DNA of 37,042 nt from Bacteroidota bacterium (GTDB lineage Bacteria; Bacteroidota; Ignavibacteria; UBA10030; UBA8401), in the NCBI GenBank assembly GCA_005792285.1, contig SXSI01000007.1:1-37042 (forward strand), in the 5' to 3' direction. The position numbers and the translations under genes were made by a program. Shown here piece by piece: positions 8,994-16,632 of this stretch. The number at the start of each line of letters is the position of its first letter. The stretch's first letter is position 1. The notes beneath the pieces were generated by a model. The model did no database searches, was not told the origin of the DNA, and was given only the letters and a program-made list of their open reading frames with translations.

Positions 8994-9944
8994 TTATGAA
9001 ACTGCACCTTCTAGTAATTCAATTTGGTTTTTACCGGCATCAACTCTTACAGAAATTCCAAATGGCAATGTAAATTTTTTAGGAATATGACCGTATGGAA
9101 AATTTGTGAGAATCGGTTTTTTCATTTTACCAAAATACTCGGCCAAAATTTCTTCAACTGTTAAAAATGGTTGCGTTGGATCTTTTTGTACAATATCTGT
9201 TAATTGTCCAATTACAATTCCTTTTGCTTGTTCTAATATTTTACTTAATGCAAGTTGATTAAGTAATCGATCGAAACGATAATTTTGTTCATCAACTTCT
9301 TCCAAAAATAAAATTGAGTCTTTAAATGAAGGGATATATTGCGATCCAAGTATCGATGCGATTAGAGTTAAATTTCCACCGAGCAAAATTCCAGTTTCTC
9401 TTCCTCTGCGAAGAGGAGTTGTTTGAGTAAATGTTGCGTTGTGAAGTACTCCGAATTTTTTTGTTGAAAGAAGCATCGTCCAAAAAATTCCTTCAGTTGC
9501 AGGATCAATTTTATTCCACATTTCAACACTTACCATCGGTCCTGAAAAAGTAACTAAATTTGTTTTTTTAAATATCGCAAGTTGAAGTGCAGTAATATCG
9601 CTGTAGCCAACAAGTATTTTTGGATTTTGTTTAATCAGTTTATAATTAATTAATGGAAGTAATCTCGGAGTTCCATAACCGCCGCGCAGAGAAAAAATTG
9701 CTTTAACTTGCTTATCCTTAAACATATCATTTATATCATGCGCGCGGTTGGAATCTGTTCCTGCTAAATATCCATGAGTTGCTCGAACGTGTTTTCCCAA
9801 TTTAACTTTGTAACCAAGTTGTTCTAAATAGTTAACACCTTTTTCAATTTTTTCATCGGACGTTACTGGACTTGCCGGAGCAATAATTCCAATTACATCA
9901 CCACGATGCAAAGCAGGTGGTTTAATAATTTTTAATTTTCCCAT
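8994..9944 (-). CDS. LD-carboxypeptidase (peptidase family S66)
   Basis: Serine peptidase of the S66 family, which includes LdcA (trims the terminal D-Ala from murein tetrapeptides during cell-wall recycling) and MccF (microcin C immunity). Seen: GIIAPASPVTSD near the N-terminus and FSLRGGYGTPRLLP, then GYSD with the nucleophile Ser115. The other triad candidates are Glu215 in FLEEVDE and His286 in PYGHIPKK. The length of 316 residues and the position of Ser115 match characterised LdcA proteins. No signal peptide is visible, so it should be cytoplasmic, which fits recycling. It lies between nuoF and purN. LdcA is the likelier role; MccF-like activity cannot be excluded. Confidence 0.9.
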   Translation of the reverse strand: MGKLKIIKPPALHRGDVIGIIAPASPVTSDEKIEKGVNYLEQLGYKVKLGKHVRATHGYLAGTDSNRAHDINDMFKDKQVKAIFSLRGGYGTPRLLPLINYKLIKQNPKILVGYSDITALQLAIFKKTNLVTFSGPMVSVEMWNKIDPATEGIFWTMLLSTKKFGVLHNATFTQTTPLRRGRETGILLGGNLTLIASILGSQYIPSFKDSILFLEEVDEQNYRFDRLLNQLALSKILEQAKGIVIGQLTDIVQKDPTQPFLTVEEILAEYFGKMKKPILTNFPYGHIPKKFTLPFGISVRVDAGKNQIELLEGAVS

Positions 9945-9977
9945 AATTTATTTTTGCGGAAGTTTACAATAACACCT

Positions 9978-11228
9978 TTAAACAGGTTCAACTTTTTTTA
10001 TTCGTCTTTCAAATTCTTCAGGAAATCTTTTAATCATACTTTGAACCGGCCAGGCTGCAGCATCACCTAAAGCGCAAATTGTGTTTCCTTCAATATTATT
10101 TGCAACATCGAGTAGTAATTCAAGATCTTCTTTTTTAGCTTCGTTTTTTTCAAATCGATTTAAAATTTTTTCCATCCAACCGGTTCCTTCGCGACATGGT
10201 GTACATTGTCCGCAAGATTCATGATGATAAAATTTTGTAATCCGAGTTATTACACGAATTAAATCTGTCTCTTCATCCATCACAATTAATCCGGCAGTTC
10301 CAACTGATGAGCCTGCAGCTTTTAATGATTCAGCATCCATCTTGACACCTTCAATATTTTCTCCGCGCAAAATCATTGTTGATGAACCTCCGGGAATTAT
10401 AGCTTTTATTTTTTTATTTCCAGGAATTCCTTCAGCAAAATTATAAATTAACTCTGTTAATAAAGTTCCTGTAGGAACTTCGTAAACTCCCGGTTTATTT
10501 ACATGTCCACTTATTCCAACAAGAATTGGTCCCGGATGTTTTGGTGAACCAATCGAAGAATACCATTCAGCTCCTTTATTAATTATAAGAGGAATGTTTG
10601 CAAGAGTTTCAATATTGTTAATTGTTGTCGGGCAATTCCATAATCCTTTTTGTGCCGGAAATGGTGGTTTAACACGAGGATAACCACGATCACCTTCGAT
10701 AGAATTCATTAATGCCGATTCTTCTCCACAAATATATGCACCTGCTCCTTTATGAATAAAAACATTAGTTGAAAAATTTGAACCTAAAATATTTTGACCG
10801 ATATAATTTTTCGAATAGGCATCATCCAAAGCTTTTTGAAATATGCGAATCCATTTTCCATATTCACCTCTTATATAAACGTATGCGGTTTTAATTTCCA
10901 TCGAATAACAGGCAATTAAAATTCCTTCAATAATTAAATGAGGATTAAATTCAAAAAGATTTCTGTCTTTAAAAGTTCCTGGTTCGGATTCATCGCCATT
11001 AACAGCAAGATATTTTGGTTTGGAATTATCTTTTGGCATGAAGGACCATTTTAAACCTGTTGGAAAACATGCTCCGCCACGACCACGCAAATTAGATTTT
11101 TTTATTTCATTTATTATTGCGTCAGGATTTAATGTTATTGACTTTTTGAATGCCTGATAACCGCCATTATTTTCGTAAACATCAATCAAATGATAATCAG
11201 GAATTTCCGGTAGTAAATATTTTTCCAT
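9978..11228 (-). CDS. nuoF: NADH-quinone oxidoreductase subunit F (NADH dehydrogenase I chain F)
   Basis: The NADH-oxidising subunit of complex I; it carries FMN and the N3 [4Fe-4S] cluster. Seen: the NADH site GRGGACFPTGLKW (about 49-61), FMN-site residues NGDESEPGTFKDR (77-89) and GAGAYICGEESALMNSIEG (161-179). The cluster ligands are Cys339, Cys342 and Cys345 in ESCGQCTPCREG, plus Cys385 in NTICALGD. The 416 residues are normal. It starts 2 bases after the nuoE stop. It is the last nuo gene of this cluster: nuoG and the membrane-arm genes nuoH-N are not next to it, and LD-carboxypeptidase follows instead. Confidence 0.97.
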   Translation of the reverse strand: MEKYLLPEIPDYHLIDVYENNGGYQAFKKSITLNPDAIINEIKKSNLRGRGGACFPTGLKWSFMPKDNSKPKYLAVNGDESEPGTFKDRNLFEFNPHLIIEGILIACYSMEIKTAYVYIRGEYGKWIRIFQKALDDAYSKNYIGQNILGSNFSTNVFIHKGAGAYICGEESALMNSIEGDRGYPRVKPPFPAQKGLWNCPTTINNIETLANIPLIINKGAEWYSSIGSPKHPGPILVGISGHVNKPGVYEVPTGTLLTELIYNFAEGIPGNKKIKAIIPGGSSTMILRGENIEGVKMDAESLKAAGSSVGTAGLIVMDEETDLIRVITRITKFYHHESCGQCTPCREGTGWMEKILNRFEKNEAKKEDLELLLDVANNIEGNTICALGDAAAWPVQSMIKRFPEEFERRIKKVEPV

Positions 11229-11230
11229 AA

Positions 11231-11758
11231 TTAATCTCCACCACCGAATTCTGTTTCATCATCAACATCATCATTTCCATTTAATTTAGTTACGTTTGAA
11301 AAATTATTTAAAAGTTTCAATGTTTTATCTTCATTAAGATTCTCAAAATAATCTTCTCCAACAGCAATCATCGGAGCACCGCTGCAAGCGCCCATGCATT
11401 CAACTTCTGTAATTGTAAATTTCCCATCTTCTGAAGTTTCGCCACATTTAATTCCGCAATGTTTTTCTACTGTTGAAAGAATTTTATCAGAACCTTTTAA
11501 CATGCATGAAATATTTGTACAAACTTCGATATGAAATCTTCCGAGTGGCTTTTCATGGAACATTGTATAAAATGAAACAACTCCAAGAATATGAGAATAG
11601 GAAAGGCTCAAAAGATTTCCGAGGAACTTCATCATTTTCAGAGAAATGTATCCCTCTTGTTCCTGCGCAATCCACAAAGCCGGCAATAAAGCTGCTCGTG
11701 GTTCAGGATACCTTTTAATTATTTCGTCAACTCGTTTTAAATTTAAATCGTTTAACAT
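11231..11758 (-). CDS. nuoE: NADH-quinone oxidoreductase subunit E
   Basis: Thioredoxin-fold complex I subunit carrying the N1a [2Fe-2S] cluster, next to NuoF. The ligand pattern is visible as Cys80 and Cys85 (EVCTNISC) and Cys121 and Cys125 (ECMGAC), counted from this start. The reading frame is open further upstream to 11803, but that start would overlap nuoD by 41 bases and add residues unlike the family. The ATG at 11758, 4 bases after the nuoD stop, begins at the typical VDEIIKRYPEPRAALLPALW region and is preferred. The 175 residues end in an acidic, glycine-rich tail (DDVDDETEFGGGD), which is longer than the core family needs. Confidence 0.95.
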   Translation of the reverse strand: MLNDLNLKRVDEIIKRYPEPRAALLPALWIAQEQEGYISLKMMKFLGNLLSLSYSHILGVVSFYTMFHEKPLGRFHIEVCTNISCMLKGSDKILSTVEKHCGIKCGETSEDGKFTITEVECMGACSGAPMIAVGEDYFENLNEDKTLKLLNNFSNVTKLNGNDDVDDETEFGGGD

Positions 11759-11762
11759 AAAA

Positions 11763-13025
11763 TTATTTGTCAGCCTCTCCCATAACCGGATCGATACTTC
11801 CAATTATTGCAACAACATCCGAAAGCATTGAGTTGTGAATTAAAGTTGGCAAACTTTGTAAATTGCAAAATGAAGGGGAACGAATTTTTAATCTCCACGG
11901 TTGTCCTTCGCCACGACTTTGAATATAAAATCCCAATTCTCCTTTTGAACCTTCAACTGCATGATAAACTTCGCCAATTGGTGGAACAGCTCCAATATTA
12001 ATTAACATGAAGTCATGAATCATCTCTTCCATTTTTGTATAAATTCTTTCTTTTCTGGGAAGAACTTTTTTTGTATCAAATGCATGTATCGGGCCTTGCG
12101 GAATTTTTTCTAATGATTGTTGAAGAATTAAAATACTTTGTTTCATTTCATTCAGCCGAACATAATATCTTGCTAAACAATCTCCTCCTTCAAAAGTAGG
12201 AACTTCAAAATCAAATTCATTGTACAATAAATATGGCTCAACTCGGCGAATATCATGTTCAATACCAACTGCGCGAAGATTTGGTCCTGTCATTCCAAGT
12301 GAAATTGCTTTCTCACGAGTAATTACTCCGACACCATCCATTCTTTCAACAAAAATTCTATTTGTGTTTAATAATTTTTCACATTCAAAAAGTTTTTCAG
12401 GAAATTGATTTATAAAATCTTCCATCATCTTTTTTACTTCGGGTGTTATATCTTGAGCAACTCCGCCGATACGAGTATAACTTGTCGTAAATCTTGCACC
12501 GGTTAAATTTTCAAAAATATCATACAACTTTTCTCTTTCACGGAAGGTCCAAAGAAAAACTGTCAATGCGCCAATATCCATCGCTAAAGCTCCCATCGCG
12601 AGACAGTGTGAAGAAATTCTAGCTAACTCTGAAATTATTGTACGAATAAATTGTGTTCGTCTCGGAGCTTCGATTCCCAATAATTTTTCAACAGCAAGTA
12701 CGTAAGCAGTATTATTTAATAACGGAGAAAGATAATCGAGACGATCTGTATGTGGAATGTATTCGTGATAAGAACAATTTTCAGCTAACTTTTCATAACC
12801 TCTGTGAAGATAACCAAGTTCCGGAATACATTGAATTACAGTTTCGCCATCAAGTTTTAAAAGCAATCGAAGTACACCATGCGTTGCAGGATGTTGAGGT
12901 CCCATATTAAGAACCATTGCGTTTTCAAGTGAATCATCAAATTGAACACTCGTATCTTTATTGCCAAGTGCTTTAATAATTTTTTCTTGCCGAACTTTTC
13001 GATAATCCAAAGTTGAAGTTTGCAT
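11763..13025 (-). CDS. nuoD: NADH-quinone oxidoreductase subunit D
   Basis: The 49-kDa-type subunit of complex I, related to [NiFe]-hydrogenase large subunits; it lines the quinone site together with NuoB. Seen: NMGPQHPATHGVLRLLLKLDGE near the N-terminus, PELGYLHRGYEKLAE, YIPHTDRLDYLSP with the conserved quinone-site His and Tyr candidates, and the C-terminal GELGFYIQSRGEGQPWRLKIRSP-type segment, ending SIDPVMGEADK. The hydrogenase nickel cysteines are absent, as expected. The 420 residues are normal. It lies 7 bases after nuoC and 4 bases before nuoE. Confidence 0.98.
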   Translation of the reverse strand: MQTSTLDYRKVRQEKIIKALGNKDTSVQFDDSLENAMVLNMGPQHPATHGVLRLLLKLDGETVIQCIPELGYLHRGYEKLAENCSYHEYIPHTDRLDYLSPLLNNTAYVLAVEKLLGIEAPRRTQFIRTIISELARISSHCLAMGALAMDIGALTVFLWTFREREKLYDIFENLTGARFTTSYTRIGGVAQDITPEVKKMMEDFINQFPEKLFECEKLLNTNRIFVERMDGVGVITREKAISLGMTGPNLRAVGIEHDIRRVEPYLLYNEFDFEVPTFEGGDCLARYYVRLNEMKQSILILQQSLEKIPQGPIHAFDTKKVLPRKERIYTKMEEMIHDFMLINIGAVPPIGEVYHAVEGSKGELGFYIQSRGEGQPWRLKIRSPSFCNLQSLPTLIHNSMLSDVVAIIGSIDPVMGEADK

Positions 13026-13032
13026 TCTAAAA

Positions 13033-13527
13033 TTATTTTTTTGGATTTGTATCAGGAAGTAGAAGAGAATTTGGAATCCCCATTAATGGGAAATTTTTAC
13101 GAAGAGGATAATATTCAAAATCTTCTGGCATAAACATTCTGCGAAGGTCGTTGTGTCCGTCGAAAATAATTCCAAACATGTCGTAAGCTTCACGCTCGCA
13201 CCAGTTTGCTGCTTCCCAAACATTACTCACAGTTGGCACATTTGGATTGGTTTCGTCTGTAAATATTTTTATACGAATTCTATGTTTAAGTGGAATTGAA
13301 AGTAAATTGTAAATTACTTCGAATCTATTTTCCGGAGTGTAAGCGTCGGCTCCACATAAATCGGATAAATAATTAAATTGGCATTTTGGATTGTCTCGCA
13401 AAAATTCAGAAATTTTTACAATATTTTCTTTTTTTACAATTATAGTAGTTTCATTTCTAAATTCTTTAACTTCAATAATAGAATCTGGAAAAGTTTTTTT
13501 TAATAAATCGACAACTACTTGGTTCAT
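13033..13527 (-). CDS. nuoC: NADH-quinone oxidoreductase subunit C
   Basis: The 30-kDa-type subunit of the complex I peripheral arm; it has no cofactor and acts structurally beside NuoD. Seen: an N-terminal ferredoxin-like half, then the conserved FNYLSDLCGADAY, RFEVIYNLLSIP and the signature NVWEAANWCEREAYDMFGIIFDGHNDLRRM, ending with YPLRKNFPLMG. The 164 residues fit a free-standing NuoC rather than a NuoCD fusion. It is 3 bases after nuoB and 7 before nuoD. Confidence 0.97.
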   Translation of the reverse strand: MNQVVVDLLKKTFPDSIIEVKEFRNETTIIVKKENIVKISEFLRDNPKCQFNYLSDLCGADAYTPENRFEVIYNLLSIPLKHRIRIKIFTDETNPNVPTVSNVWEAANWCEREAYDMFGIIFDGHNDLRRMFMPEDFEYYPLRKNFPLMGIPNSLLLPDTNPKK

Positions 13528-13530
13528 TAT

Positions 13531-14061
13531 TTAGATTTGTGAGTTTTGAAGTTCAAGAATTTTTCGTTCATCAGCAACGGTCATTGGAGAACCTTTACTT
13601 TCGCCCTTTTGAATTTTATCTTGAATAACCATTAATGCTTGTAATAAATTATCAGGTCGCGGAGGACAACCTGCTAAATAAACATCAACAGGCAAAAATT
13701 GATCGATCCCCTGAACAACTGAATAAGTTCTGTACATTCCACCAGATGAAGTGCAAGCACCCATTGCAATTACCCATTTTGGATCTGGCATTTGATCATA
13801 AATTTTTCGAACAACAGGCGCCATTTTATAAGTTGTAGTCCCGGCAACAATAAGTAGATCACATTGTCGTGGTGAGAAGCGCATTACTTCCGAACCAAAT
13901 CTGGAAATATCAAACCTTGGTGCACCAACTGCCATAAGTTCAACTCCGCAACATGAGATTCCCATTGGCATTGGCCAGATAGAATTTTTTCTACACCAAT
14001 TTATTGCTGAATCAATTTTTGTAGTAATTATACTATCGCCGAAGGAATGTTCTAATCCCAT
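13531..14061 (-). CDS. nuoB: NADH-quinone oxidoreductase subunit B
   Basis: Carries the terminal [4Fe-4S] cluster N2 that reduces quinone in complex I. The four ligands are visible: the tandem Cys37-Cys38 in [10 protein letters not shown], Cys103 in MGACTSSGG and Cys132 in [12 protein letters not shown]. The quinone-site segment [15 protein letters not shown] is intact. The 176 residues are normal. The start overlaps the end of nuoA by 10 bases, and the stop is 3 bases before nuoC, so the operon is tightly coupled. Confidence 0.98.
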   Translation of the reverse strand: MGLEHSFGDSIITTKIDSAINWCRKNSIWPMPMGISCCGVELMAVGAPRFDISRFGSEVMRFSPRQCDLLIVAGTTTYKMAPVVRKIYDQMPDPKWVIAMGACTSSGGMYRTYSVVQGIDQFLPVDVYLAGCPPRPDNLLQALMVIQDKIQKGESKGSPMTVADERKILELQNSQI

Positions 14062-14405
14062 TGCAATGCACCTTTTCGAATAACATAAAAATAACCAATT
14101 AATAAAATTCCGATGAAAACTAACATTTCAATTAAACCAAAAAGTCCAAGCTGTCGAAAATTTACTGCCCATGGATATAAGAAAATTACTTCGATATCGA
14201 ACAAAATAAATAGAACAGCAACCATATAATATTTTACAGAAAATCTTTCGTGTGCAGTTTGAATTGGTTCCATTCCACTTTCATAGGTAGAAAGTTTTTC
14301 ACGATTTGGATTTCGTGGACCGAGCAATTGGTGTAATTTTAATAGGAGAAGTGCAAGAGCTGTGCTTGCAAGTAACATCAATAAAATTGGGATGAATGAT
14401 TCCAT
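14052..14405 (-). CDS. nuoA: NADH-quinone oxidoreductase subunit A
   Basis: Small membrane subunit of complex I at the junction of the membrane and peripheral arms. Three membrane segments are predicted (about 5-23, 61-82 and 87-108). The conserved loop [12 protein letters not shown] and the following [21 protein letters not shown] are typical, including the acidic FDIEVIF in the second helix. The 117 residues are normal. It is the first gene of the nuoA-F cluster, 66 bases downstream of the acyl-CoA synthetase gene on the same strand. Confidence 0.97.
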   Translation of the reverse strand: MESFIPILLMLLASTALALLLLKLHQLLGPRNPNREKLSTYESGMEPIQTAHERFSVKYYMVAVLFILFDIEVIFLYPWAVNFRQLGLFGLIEMLVFIGILLIGYFYVIRKGALQWD

Positions 14406-14448
14406 GCTGATAAATGATTACCTACAAATTACGGCAAAAATCAGTGCG

Positions 14449-14471
14449 AATCAATTCATTATTAATTGATT
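14449..14471 (-). repeat. AT-rich inverted repeat between acyl-CoA synthetase and nuoA
   Basis: Arms AATCAATT (14449-14456) and AATTGATT (14464-14471) are perfect 8-base inverted repeats around a 7-base loop. The element begins directly after the acyl-CoA synthetase stop codon. On the minus strand it is not followed at once by a T run, so it is at best a weak terminator. It could instead be a 3'-end stabiliser or a protein-binding site ahead of nuoA. Confidence 0.35.
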
Positions 14472-16286
14472 TTAGCCAAGTTTATACATTTCTTCGATTA
14501 AGGAAGAATATTTTTCCTCGACAACTTTTCGTTTCACTTTCAATGTCGGAGTAAGCTCGTTATTCTCAATTGTAAATGTATCCGAAATTAATCTGAATTT
14601 TCTAACTCGTTCGAAGTTTGCTAAATCTTTTTGTAGTCTTTCAAGTTCAGCACTAAAAAGTGAAATAACTTTTTCGTTTGAAATTAAATCTTTTTTCGAA
14701 GTGTAAGTTATTTTTTCACTTTTTGCGAAGTCGGTTAAATTGTCAAACTCTGGAACTAAAAGTGCTGAGCAAAACATTCGTTTGTCACCGAGAATCAAAA
14801 TCTGATCTATATATTTACTTTGTATTAATTGATTTTCAATAATTTGAGGAGCAATATTTTTTCCACCAGAACTAACAAAAATGTGTTTCTTTCGATCTGT
14901 AATTACCAGGTTCTTGTTTGTATCGAACATTCCAATATCGCCAGTGTGAAACCAACCATCTTTGTCTATAACTTCATTTGTAGCAGTTTGATTTTTAAAA
15001 TATCCCACCATAATATTTGGACCTTTAGCTAGAATTTCTCCATCGGCTGCAATTTTAACTTCAACGTTGGCAAGTGGTTTTCCAACTGTTCCGAAATTAT
15101 AATCATTAAGTCTGTTCAATGTTAAAACTGGTGAAGTTTCAGTCAAGCCGAAACCTTCCAAAATTGTAATACCAATTGAAGCAAAAAATTCGCCGAGTGA
15201 TTTTGGAAGTGCTGCTCCGCCAGAAACAAAGAATCGAAGTTTCCCACCCATTCGCTCTTTTAATTTTTTGTAAACAAGTGCGTTTGCAATTTTATATTTG
15301 AATGCAAGAGATGAAGAAACATTTCCTGATTTACTTGCACACAAATAATTTTTACCAACACTCATCGCCCAATAAAAAATTTTTTTCTTTATTGGTGAAC
15401 CGCTGTCGACTTGTTTAATTAATCTCGTTTGAACTCTTTCAAAAAATCGCGGAACTGCTGTCATCATAGTTGGATGAACTTCTCCCAAATTATCACGAAC
15501 AGTTTCTACACTTTCGGCGTAAGCAATTGTCGCACCGCAACCGAACACCGAATAATATCCACCCATTCTTTCGAAGATGTGACATAGCGGTAAAAACGAT
15601 AATGTTAAATCAGTATCATCAATTGGAATCTCATTCATACATGCAGTCATATTTGATATAATATTACTATGAGAAAGCATTACTCCTTTTGGATTTCCTG
15701 TGGTTCCGGATGTATATATAATAGTAAGTAGATCTTCAGCTTTAACTTTTGAGATTGAATTTTCAAGTTCGGTTGAATGTGTTTTTTCATATTCAATTCC
15801 AAGTTGCATTACTTTTTTAATTTGAAAAGTATTTGGGAATGTTGATTCATAAGTTTCATTCATCACAATTATAGTTTTCAAAGTTGAAACCTGATCTTGA
15901 ATTTTAAGAATTTTATTTAATTGTGTTTGGTTTGAAACTATAACAACTGAAACTTCAGCATCGTTTAAAATATATTCTATTTGTTTGGGAGTTAGAGTTG
16001 GGTACATCGGAACATCGGTTGCACCGATCGAGACAGTTGCCATATCACTAACAAACCACTCTGGACGATTTTCTGAAATTATTGCAATTTTATTTCCATT
16101 AGAGACTCCCAAAGAAAATAATCCATTTGCAAATGAACGGACATTTTCTCTCAACTCTTTATAGCTTATTGGAAGAAAGTTACCCTCACTTTTATAATAT
16201 AATGCAGGGCGGGATTGGTTTAAATACTTCTGAGATATTTTTTCGAACATCTCCGGGATTGTCGAACATTTCACTTGTAGTGCCAT
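14472..16286 (-). CDS. Long-chain fatty acid--CoA ligase (AMP-forming)
   Basis: Activates fatty acids to acyl-CoA via an acyl-adenylate, for beta-oxidation or lipid remodelling. Seen: the ATP/AMP signature YTSGTTGNPKGVMLSH at about residues 191-206, FLPLCHIFER, the acyl-site loop ILEGFGLTETSPV, then GWFHTGDIG, ITDRKKHIFVSSGGKNIAP and a C-terminal lid ending LKVKRKVVEEKY. The pattern matches the bacterial long-chain (FadD15/AAE) subgroup. The frame is open to 16358, but the start at 16286 is chosen because it has a strong AGGAG ribosome-binding site five bases upstream and begins at the usual family N-terminus. This gives 604 residues. It is the first gene of the long minus-strand block, upstream of nuoA-F. 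Confidence 0.93.
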   Translation of the reverse strand: MALQVKCSTIPEMFEKISQKYLNQSRPALYYKSEGNFLPISYKELRENVRSFANGLFSLGVSNGNKIAIISENRPEWFVSDMATVSIGATDVPMYPTLTPKQIEYILNDAEVSVVIVSNQTQLNKILKIQDQVSTLKTIIVMNETYESTFPNTFQIKKVMQLGIEYEKTHSTELENSISKVKAEDLLTIIYTSGTTGNPKGVMLSHSNIISNMTACMNEIPIDDTDLTLSFLPLCHIFERMGGYYSVFGCGATIAYAESVETVRDNLGEVHPTMMTAVPRFFERVQTRLIKQVDSGSPIKKKIFYWAMSVGKNYLCASKSGNVSSSLAFKYKIANALVYKKLKERMGGKLRFFVSGGAALPKSLGEFFASIGITILEGFGLTETSPVLTLNRLNDYNFGTVGKPLANVEVKIAADGEILAKGPNIMVGYFKNQTATNEVIDKDGWFHTGDIGMFDTNKNLVITDRKKHIFVSSGGKNIAPQIIENQLIQSKYIDQILILGDKRMFCSALLVPEFDNLTDFAKSEKITYTSKKDLISNEKVISLFSAELERLQKDLANFERVRKFRLISDTFTIENNELTPTLKVKRKVVEEKYSSLIEEMYKLG

Positions 16287-16329
16287 AACAACTCCTTTCC
16301 AAAAAATAAATAAAATATTTCTTGCATAA

Positions 16330-16358
16330 GATATAAAAAGTTTCTTACCATTGAACAA
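16330..16358 (-). promoter_or_regulatory. Candidate promoter for acyl-CoA synthetase
   Basis: Read on the minus strand: TTGTTC (16358-16353), a 17-base spacer, then TATATC (16335-16330). The predicted start lies near 16323, leaving a leader of about 36 bases that carries the GGAAAGGAG ribosome-binding site before the ATG at 16286. Matches to the sigma-70 type consensus are moderate, and AT-rich DNA yields such matches by chance. Confidence 0.35.
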
Positions 16359-16475
16359 TTAAAAAATAGTAAAAAGAAAATTAGAAAAAGTTTAATAACG
16401 GTTGTTTGTGATAATACGCAAAATTTTTTCCAGTTTTCGATTTCTTTGAAAAGCTTACACCACCTAATACTTAAC

Positions 16476-16504
16476 TTGACTCAGTACAATCAAGGCATTA
16501 TTTT
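16476..16504 (+). promoter_or_regulatory. Candidate promoter for nrdJ
   Basis: TTGACT (16476-16481), a 17-base spacer, then TATTTT (16499-16504). The -35 element matches five of six consensus bases. The predicted start near 16511 gives an untranslated leader of about 120 bases before the nrdJ ATG. That is long enough for regulation, though no known riboswitch is recognised in it. Confidence 0.45.
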
Positions 16505-16632
16505 GAATGTACTTAGCTAAGCGCAAAGTTGATTGTGAAGTAGGCGTTTTTTATTTAGAAAAACAGTATTTATGAGTATTAAAAAAAATAAAAATTTTTC
16601 AGTTTCGAAACCCATCCAAAAAAGGAACACAC

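Larger units (their letters stand above)
16287..16632. other. Divergent intergenic region between acyl-CoA synthetase and nrdJ
   Basis: This 346-base AT-rich gap is the only one over 300 bases. It separates two divergent transcription units and should hold a promoter for each. Candidate promoters are listed separately. I see no cobalamin riboswitch core, no tRNA, no clear NrdR-box pair and no repeat. A 24-codon reading frame (16572-16646) overlaps the nrdJ start but has no independent support. Confidence 0.7.

Noticed and set aside
14449-14471. Inverted repeat after the acyl-CoA synthetase gene as a firm rho-independent terminator
   Set aside because: The stem is entirely AT-rich apart from one pair and no T run follows directly on the minus strand, so it is listed only as a repeat.
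16505-16632. Cobalamin riboswitch ahead of the B12-dependent nrdJ
   Set aside because: No B12-box or conserved riboswitch core is visible in the AT-rich leader, and nrdJ is a B12 user rather than a usual riboswitch target.
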